From Cranoglanis bouderius (lineage: Eukaryota > Chordata > Actinopteri > Siluriformes > Cranoglanididae): 64,000 nucleotides of DNA. Positions within the stretch are counted from its first letter, which is position 1. Every line of letters starts with the position of its first letter. Of the stretch, positions 55,573-64,000 are shown piece after piece. The notes beneath the pieces were generated by a model. The model was given only the letters and a program-made list of their open reading frames with translations. It was not told where the DNA came from and searched no databases. A program made the position numbers and the translations under genes. Location of the stretch: positions 26,456,269 through 26,520,268 of the forward strand of contig CM042540.1 in the NCBI GenBank assembly GCA_023630585.1, read 5' to 3'.

Positions 55573-57683
55573 TGAGAGTGTCTGAATAGTTGCTGTTATA
55601 CTGTGAATTGTCTGCTAATACCGTGTTATAATTACATTACAATAGCTACTATTTTGTTTTATAACAGTCTTGATTTTTTATTTTTTTCCCCTGATTGGAG
55701 CAGGTGTAGATTCACATCATGGTGTATGTATAGAACCCTAACGATGGTTCAAGCCCAGGGGCTCCCACAACAAGTCTACTGCCTTTTCTGGTGGCCTCGT
55801 CCACCGGATCAAGATAAACTGGTTAAAATTAATATGATCAATTTTGTGGGATAAGATTAGATTTCTTCTTAGAAACTAACAAATGGGTGATTGCACTATT
55901 GCAGTGCCATTTATCCCTTTTAAAAATGAATACAAACTTTACGTGGTTGTACTTTCAAAATAAACTTGACAGTCAGTATCACAGTGTCACAGGAAGCTTT
56001 TCCTTTTCCCATGATCTTCAGAAAATGTGGATGATGCAACTTTCCTGTTGAACATGTAACTTGTCGAATGTTCCAAACATTCTATAGGGGTGTTCAGGTA
56101 ACACGGTTGAGTGAATTCTGTAGGACGTTAAAATGCACATTTATCATAACCTATAACGGATTTCTCATGTAAAATGATGTTTTACTAATGAGTTAAATGA
56201 ATTCACACATTAATACAAACATAATGAGATTTGTAAAGTATTTTAATGATTCTATTTAAAGGTAAATTGTAGTCATAGTGAGCTGGGGCTGGCAAAATGC
56301 AGTTTTCGAAGTGCTGTAGGTTGTAATGTTTTAAGTTATTTATCTGCAGTATGCATGTAGGTTGTTGTAAAGGACCCCTTTACCCAAGTTTAAAATGCAT
56401 TTTAACTTTATTTTACATACATACTTGTAAATGTAATATCGGTAAGACACAAATGGCGCCCCAATCGTGGAATCAAGTCAGTCAGTACTCTATAGTGTTC
56501 AGAAATACTAGTCCAATGTGGCATAATGGTATTGTAATTAAGCAGTGTGAAAGACACACACATCTGTCCAGAACTACTCTAAAGCTTTCGCATTACCAAC
56601 CTCCTCAGGGCTTACAGAACTAGCAGCATGTAATGGCAAGCACAGGCACATCCATCACAGCCAGAGCCCCGCATCAGGCTATTCACACCTCCTCATTGCT
56701 ACAGGAGAACCCCAAGTTACTCACAATGCGCACGCAGCAGGGGAGGTGGGTGGTCTTGATGGGACTGGCAAGGTCCTGGGTGGGAACTTTGGATGGGGCA
56801 TAGCTTGTTTGTTAGCAATGACAGAGAAAGAGGAGGGGATGGTGTCCCAAGGGTGCCAAACTTCATTTACACCAAAGCTCAAGCTGCAGTGCAAGAGGAC
56901 GGACCCCCAACCGGAGCTAATCCACACCCACACCCATCACGCTGCTTGTTCGGTGAGAGAGAAAACACAGTACTTTGATCTGCCCCGTGCTGAAGGTAAG
57001 GGAAACAAAGCAGCTGATAAGAGATCAAGATGAAAACGGAATCATTTCAGCCAGGCTATGGTACTCCCAGGATGTAGCTATTATTTGTGCATCTAAAAAA
57101 AACAAGCCTCCTCTCATTTTGAGCCAAAGGCGCGTTGACCCAGACGCATGAAAGTAGAGAGTTTTGTCCCAGAGGAGACCAAGGAGTGGAGCTCCACACC
57201 TTCAACAGCAAATAAAGCCAAGATGAGCTCCTGCCCCACCTCTTATTACACAGACATAAAAAGAAAAATAAAAGTTAAACTTCTTTAATATTAGATGAGC
57301 GTATTAATTTTCCAAAAGTAGTTCACATTCATTATGAATGGAATGGAGGGAAAAGATGTACAGGGAAATGCTTGTCAATGAAATCTTTGTGTAGCACTGT
57401 GGGAGGTTAATTAAAATTGCAGTATAATTAGATCAGAGGTATGTGACAGACTTATAGTAAGTGGAAAGTCCCCTGGCTCTTCACTTGATCCCGATAACTG
57501 CTAAATACTCTGTGCCAAAATAATATACATAAAATAATTCCTGATACATGGCACCACCTCCCCAAAACATAACATAAATTACTGATTAAAGTGCAAAAGC
57601 TCAACAGAAATTTGGTTATACATTCTTTCTTTCTTTCTCAATTAACAGGAAATAAGTTTTTAGCAATTTTCCTTTGGTGACTA

Positions 57684-57865
57684 AACATTCATGGCATTTG
57701 GCAGATGCCCTTATCCAGAGTGACTTACATATACCTCACTTATACAACTGAGCAGTTGAGGGCCTCGCTCAAGGGCCCAGCAGCGGCAGCTTGGTGGTGC
57801 TGGGATTTGAACTCACAACCTTCCAGTCAGAAGTCCAGCAGCTTAACCATTGAGCTATCACTGCC
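57684..57865 (-). mobile_element. V-SINE, minus strand
   Basis: The minus strand shows a tRNA-like head (GATAGCTCAATGGTTAAGCT; GAGTTCAAATCC) and core GTCACTCTGGATAAGGGCAT. It is somewhat more diverged than the copy at 38588. Confidence 0.8.
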
Positions 57866-59675
57866 TACACTAAACCACATCTGAGAAGGCTAGGAAGCAT
57901 GGTTTTAGTTCTAATCCTTTTGTAGTCTGTCCTTTTTTCCCTGTAATTGCACTAATTTGAATATGAATACAATTACACTGGTATATAATGTGCTCTAAAA
58001 TTCTGTTGCGTTATGGGTATGTGATTCATGTCTGGAAAATAACGTACTTTTTTCATTTAGCGTTTGTGTACGGATGACAAGCCACAGTATGCCATGTGGT
58101 ACAACAAGTACTCAAGTGTGCCATTCCATACAGATCCAATGTTTCACATGTATAACTCAAGTCAACAGCTAAGTGTTTCTGTGTTGCCGTGTTCTCATAC
58201 ACGTTGTACGGCTTTGCTGCGTATACCGGAATTGAAGCAGGTGCTCTTTTTGAGGGACACATGCTAAGAAGGAACAAACACGAAGTTTCCAGCTATAGAT
58301 GGTACTGCTCTTCTCAAGAACTGTGATCATAAACAGCACAACTTAAATTAATACCATACACTGTAGGAATTACACCAATTTCCTTGGCCACATTAAAGGA
58401 AAACTCCACTCTGAAACACATAAAATATATTTATATTGAAATATTATTGATGTGTTTAGCGATTCTGGTGCCGATTTGTTGGTTGGTTTGTCGTTTATTC
58501 GCGTGAGAAGTTAGTGTTTGTCTGCCGGCCTGACCGCACAGGGAGAGACTGCTAGCCCAGTTATAATGCTGTTCAACAGGAGAAAAAAAATAAATAATAA
58601 AGAACGTCTTTTCTCAATCACGATTTTCCAGCGATGTTTAATGTCGTGTTAATAAGAAAGTCAGCATAGAAGTAGTGGAGACAGCAGAGCTGGGGCGACG
58701 CAGTTGTTCAGAGACTAAGGGCTAGTGAGCGATCTATAAGTTTAGGAGCACGTGGTGTTGATGGCGATATTAGCTCTGGAAGCTGATCTGTTTGAGCAGA
58801 GTGTGCAGGTGAGGACGTGAAAGAGCTGGACAGACTGAAGGACTTAAGCACTGCTGTATTGCTCTCTTTATATAGAAATGTCACTGGCACCACCATGAGC
58901 AATACAGTCAAACGGCATTGTGGATAACGTAGTAAATCTTTAGCTAAAGTGAAAATAGACGAGCACGTTGATGAAAGAAAATTTTTACTCAGGATTTAAT
59001 TCTAAAATTAAATCCTTTGTTCCACTAAAGATGACATATTGATAAATATGTAAATACTGTATTGTTATGCAAGTCATTCGTGGTGAATTTCTCCGTTAAG
59101 ACACAGTTACAAAGGTCAGAATCCCGGCTGGAGAGCAGCTGTTATCAGGCTGCAGTGGTAAGCAAAAACGGCCGATAGATATCTCTGTGTGCTTTTGGCA
59201 CCTCACCAACACAGCAGGAACGAAGCAGATGTTTTGTTTTAAGGCAGGCATTTTTAAAATAAATTATTTATCCTACTCAAGTAATCCTTGGGTGAAAAGG
59301 GTGAATGTACGCACTTAGCGGGTAGTTTATTAGGTATACTTTCCTTGTCTCTACGCTTACTGAGCCTTTTATCAGAAACAGCGACCATATAGATGCACTT
59401 TGTAGGTGTATAATTTCTGACTATACGTCACCTCTCGGTCACTCTCTAACCCCTCTGTCAGTGGAAACAGAACCACTTAAAGACGACGACTGCTAACCGG
59501 ATATTATTTGGGTGGTGGATCTTTCTCAACACACTGGTGTGGCTGTATCAAGTACAGACATTTTGCTGGAAGTTTGAAACACTGTGTACTGGACACTCAT
59601 ACTTATTACACACATCTACATTGTTGGTGCACCATGTACAGTGAGAGACATTCTTTTTTAATGCACCATATGATT

Positions 59676-59682
59676 CATCATC

Positions 59683-59714
<32 letters not shown>
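59676..59714. repeat. (CAT)n microsatellite
   Basis: About 12 CAT units. The histidine run in one frame is an artefact. Confidence 0.95.
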
Positions 59715-62129
59715 GCCATAGGTGATATTAACAAAGTACTTGAATGAACTGTTTTCTTTATTATTAAACCAATTAAGCATATAATCATCAACCGATGTTC
59801 ATATCACTAATGAGTAAAAATACACCCAATTAAAATGATTGCAGTTGCAATAAATTCAAATTAGATTCTGGAAAGCCAGTTCCCAATATTCACACCTGGA
59901 GTAATTTAAATTTAGCTAATTTATGTGAACTCATCTTTAGTCATGGATCGAATAAACGTTGTCAGTGTAGGTGTATTTAGTCAACATGTGTGTGAACTTT
60001 GTTACTTTAAAGTTACGTTAAAGTGTAATATTCTTAAATTTACTTTGACGTTTTGTGTTTGAACATGTAATGTAATGTTTTGCCCCAAAAATAATATCGT
60101 GAAATATTTATGCATGTGAAAAGGAAAAAGAAACGTCTTTGTCCTATAAACAGGGTATATACAGGAGATGCACAGAACAACGTTGAAGCACTCAGTATCC
60201 TACCCTCAGCCTGCAGAGCCACTAAAATGGCTGCAGCATGTGAATTTGTAGCAAACTGTGCAGCTCCATGGCATCATTCCATCCACACGCCTCTTCTGCT
60301 GAGCCTATCGCTGTGATATCACAGTAAACACGTGTCAAGAAGAGAGACGACGAGCCAGGACAAGGTTTATTTTGGGCCCGACCTCTGCTTCCCACCACTC
60401 CCCCACTAAAACAACATCATTAGGCTCTAATGGGGCCGCCGGAGAGTGGGGTTCACCTTCGCCATTACTCCCCAGGTGTCCACACCCAGCAGGCTAGCCA
60501 CTCCATCAGCCTCAAGGTCAGGCCGAATGTTGCCCCTGTTTTCCCGCGTCCTCTGACACCCCTCACCAAACGCATCTGCACCTGCAGTCATCCTCCGACC
60601 CATCGCGATGCCCCTCGCCCCTGCTGCGACCCCCCCCGCCTTCACCCGGCTATGCCTGCTCTCCTTCCCTCGACCTCTCCGGATCTCAGGGAGCCACTTC
60701 ATGACGAATGGCGTGCGATTAATTTTAGCCGACACTGCCGCGGATTTGCTCCTGTCCTCTCCATCTCCAAAAAAACAAGGTCGTCATAGAAGAACAGGCA
60801 TCGCGCTGCTGGGCACCAACAGGCTCACCAATACAAACACAATCATTGGGAAATAAAGCTCCAATTATGGCAGGATTTCAGTGGCAGAAAAATCAGTGTC
60901 GCCTATATCCTCCTGCTACATTAACAAAATGACAAAATAACATGCTTTCCGAAATGTCACCAGCTCCTTCATTACACATTAATGTGCCACGCTGAAATTC
61001 AGATGGTGCACAAGTGGAATTTCTACATTTTCAAGGTTTCTTTAAAAGGTACGCTGCTAAAAGTGACAGAAACAGAAATGGCATTCCTTCCTCTTGAAGA
61101 CAAACATCAAGGATTCACTCTCATAATTAATTCATAACTCCAGTTAAAAGGGTTCTAGTAACTGGCTTCCTTGCCTGTTTGGCACAGATACTGTCCTTTT
61201 TAGCTAGGAGGTAAGCTACATATTTGCTCCTTCGTTGTGAGAGGGGGGTCACAGAGCGACTGTCAGTCAGCCAAGTTCACCACTAGCTGCTATTTAATCG
61301 GCTCATGGCTGAATTTCTGAGTGCACACTGTGTACTTCAAGATTCAGACACACACACAACTAGCAAGGCATGCTATTGCTATCCCCCAGGACTCCCAAAG
61401 AAGTTGCAAAGACTCAAGCAGAAGCAAACGACATAGAGACAGGAAACAAAAGACACGGGAAAAACACGTTTCTCTCCAGCAAGGCTTCAGAAAAAATTTT
61501 TTTAAGCGATTAAGGAAAGGTCGGGCTTACCTTTACATTTTATAACTAATACCACAGGTGTCTATTGGGTCAATCAGTGTCTACTATAATCATCAGCAGT
61601 TCTGTGGAGTTTTTTTTTCTCCAAAAACTGAAATGTTTTAGCACCTATGATCACATCTCCTACTGCCAGGCTGGTTTCTCCAAAGACAAGGGAATAAGAG
61701 TGACACCTGAGGACAGTGTGAGAGGACGGCGGTGGAATGGAGAGACACACAGCCCTGCTCAATGGGACAGACAATAAACCACAGAGGGTAGATACAGGAC
61801 AAACTGACTACACTTACCAACATCACGCGAATCCATTCAAAATGCCAGGAAGCCAAAATATCCTCAAGGATATGGCTTCCGGGCAGACGGTCATCATGGG
61901 AGGGGGCGGAGCCTGGCACCTTGTGGACCAGAATAAATTGAGATCTTTTTAAAAGCAAGATTATAAAAGCATTGCGACAAAAAAAAAACAAAAAAACATT
62001 GATGGTACTCAATGAGTGACCTTGAATGAAAGGAAAGAATGAAAAATCGATCTTACGGGTTTGGCAAGAAAAAGAGACAGGGTTTTCTTGTATAGAAGAC
62101 GAGTCTGTTAGGGTTCCTCCTTATGTTTT

Positions 62130-62157
62130 TTTTGTTGTTGTTGTTGTTGTTGTTGTT
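62130..62157. repeat. (TTG)n microsatellite
   Basis: About nine TTG units in the mctp1 intron, near A-rich runs at 62210-62285. Confidence 0.95.
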
Positions 62158-63487
62158 TCTCTAATAGTCAAACATGATTAAAATGCAGTTCCTAGGAGTA
62201 TCTCCCAAAAATAAAAATAAAAAAAAGAGGGAGGGGGGAAAAAAAAAAAAAAAACAAGAAAGCCAAAACAGTCAAAAAAAAAACATCTTTTACAGTCTGA
62301 AGCTTTTCATCTTTTAGAAGCATGAGGAAGAAAGAAAGAAAAGATCTCGGAGCAGCAGAAACTTTTCTTCCCTTCCCTCCCTCTGCATTTTTCAGGACAT
62401 AGGGAAGAGGGGGGAAAAGCTCTTTACCTGAAGATATGCATAGTAAATCACAAGCTCAATAGCCCGAGAACAAGTTCTAAGTCACAGTTTTTCAAAGTGT
62501 TAAAAATAATCCCCGTTGCACTCTTTAGTCCAATTACATACTAGCACACAGCTATCGCCCAGATCAACCCCGTCCCTCGGATCCGCCGGGCTTAGCGCTC
62601 CATGTGCTATCTAAAGATAAGCTTTGCATGTAATGCTAGATTCCAACTGACATAATTGTGCATGAATTGGGATCAGATTTTCAGCATTTCATGGTGCAAA
62701 GAGGTTAGCTTGTGTTTACTCCTGTGAATGTGGCCCTGGTGGAATTGCAGAGAGATGAAGGGAATGAACAGTGAAAAAGCGACAGAGAGACATAGACAGG
62801 GGGGGGGATCTTGATATAAAATGGGTATTAGGCTTGTCAACAGGCCCAGAGGTCATGGAAATGGGAGTATGTCGTTATGGCACCCCACGGGCACCAAGAC
62901 ACCAAGATACCGCAGCAGTTATTACCCAGCATGCACCTGCCAGGGCTTCGATAACCGTCCTGGCTTCTATCAGACAGCCCCAGCTGCTCCCATCAGCCTA
63001 TTAGATGGCTGATTACTGATTGTAAAATTCCAATGCAAGTCAAACCGCAAAAATTTGCCCCTTTCCTCACTTTTTTTCCGCTGATACTATCTGCTTTTCA
63101 TTCACTGACTCAAAGGGCAACGACGAAAGCTGCATATATCACAGTAAGAAGAATTTAGATAATAAAAATAAACAGGATTTGCACAGCAAACAATGTATCT
63201 GTGTTTCTTTTTGTGCTCTGCTATAGTGAATTCATTATAGTGTTTTTTCCCCCCTCAGTGTGCCATGTTTGCTCAGTTTACACACAGGAAGTACAGAACG
63301 AGGAGAAGAAGAAAAAAAAAAAACACACATCCGCACACTTACAAACAGCTGTTGGACATGTGAGGAGGCGTGTGCTAGCTGTGGTAAGCCTGTGAGCTCA
63401 ACATGATTGCTGCATGTATCTTATCTGGGACGACTCCTCCCAAGGCTTTGTGTGTGTGTGTATGTCTGTGCTGTGTGTGAATGTGAA

Positions 63488-63490
<3 letters not shown>

Positions 63491-63525
<35 letters not shown>
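63491..63525. repeat. (GT)n microsatellite
   Basis: About 17 GT units in the mctp1 intron. Confidence 0.95.
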
Positions 63526-63526
<1 letters not shown>

Positions 63527-64000
63527 AAGAGAATCGCTCCAGTGTTCAGCCATGCGTGTAGGCCTAATCTCAGCGCTCTTCCACCGGCTCTCTGCTCTCT
63601 CCCCTGGGATAGTGAGCCTATCATCTAGCCCAACGCTTCCACACAGGCCCTGGAGCTGATTAGTCTTCTACACACTCTGGACACAAATCCACACACTGCC
63701 GGGCTTGTGTAGTAAGTCAAAGCCTTAGCCTCCGTGCCATCGGTTTAAAATCAGATATCCTAAAGGGGGATGTTTGGGAATGTGATGAGCAGCAGAGGAA
63801 GACTAAGTACTGATGTTAAAATGACATGTGATGAGTCCGGAGAGTTTAACAGGTTAACTAGATATTTGATTGCATACTCTCACTGCATATTCGTTCTATT
63901 CATTCTATTTACTTCTGTTTTCTATATTATATATCAGGGTCTAGGGTTCCATCTTGATCTCGGGTTACTGCCAGTGTGACGTCGAGCGCATTAGCTCAAC

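Larger units (their letters stand above)
50205..64000 (-). other. mctp1: mctp1 intron, open to the right (over 13.8 kb)
   Basis: No earlier mctp1 exon was found on the minus strand. Contents are a palindromic repeat copy (50945-51660), other dispersed repeats (51735-52070, 53985-54060), a Tc1 relic (54215-54692), a MITE (55003-55572), a V-SINE (57684-57865) and several microsatellites. The stretches 52100-53590, 55573-57683, 57866-59675 and 59715-64000 contain no gene I can support; 60430-61140 and 62560-62760 look like candidate conserved elements. Confidence 0.6.

Noticed and set aside
56721..57033. Open frames on both strands near a GTGAGT on the minus strand
   Set aside because: Neither peptide resembles MCTP1 and no matching acceptor or phase was found.
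50205..64000. Further mctp1 exons (C2 domains, first membrane segment, acidic linker)
   Set aside because: I looked on the minus strand for the expected peptides and found none; they probably lie beyond the window.

Overview
This is nuclear DNA of a ray-finned (teleost) fish. The coding exons are short, bounded by GT-AG introns, and scattered through sequence crowded with Tc1/mariner relics, tRNA-derived SINEs of the fish V-SINE type and long TG, TA and CT microsatellites. The repeat mix suggests an otophysan, perhaps a catfish, but that is only an impression. There are no prokaryotic features.

Two genes are present, lying tail to tail. On the + strand, eleven exons (49-36733) encode the C-terminal 627 residues of slf1 (SMC5-SMC6 complex localization factor 1, formerly ANKRD32). 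All splice phases agree, and the 1884 coding bases form one open frame of 628 codons including the stop. The N-terminal BRCT half lies to the left of the window. The last exons encode an ankyrin domain that closely resembles those of TONSL and BARD1. SLF1 is known to link RAD18 at DNA damage to SLF2 and the SMC5/6 complex.

On the - strand, four exons (50204 down to 42027) encode the C-terminal 129 residues of mctp1 (multiple C2 and transmembrane domain protein 1), an ER-anchored calcium-binding protein. The remaining exons must lie to the right; I found none between 50205 and 64000, which reads as one long intron. From memory, SLF1 and MCTP1 are also convergent neighbours in human.

Layout: 1-36733, slf1 exons and introns with many transposon remnants; 36734-about 37120, slf1 3' UTR; 37120-about 39900, intergenic repeats; about 39900-42026, probable mctp1 3' UTR; 42027-50204, mctp1 terminal exons; 50205-64000, mctp1 intron.

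The most interesting observations are these: the mctp1 terminal-exon acceptor has a (TG)18-T4-AACAG layout like the regulated CFTR exon 9 acceptor; CT microsatellites serve as polypyrimidine tracts at other exons; the histone H4-reading residues known from TONSL are conserved in the SLF1 ankyrin domain; a 600-bp solo LTR with a 5-bp target duplication sits inside a Tc1 copy; inverted repeat fragments flank an slf1 exon; and an unassigned repeat family lies on both sides of the slf1 terminal exon. I did not find a clearly new biological system.
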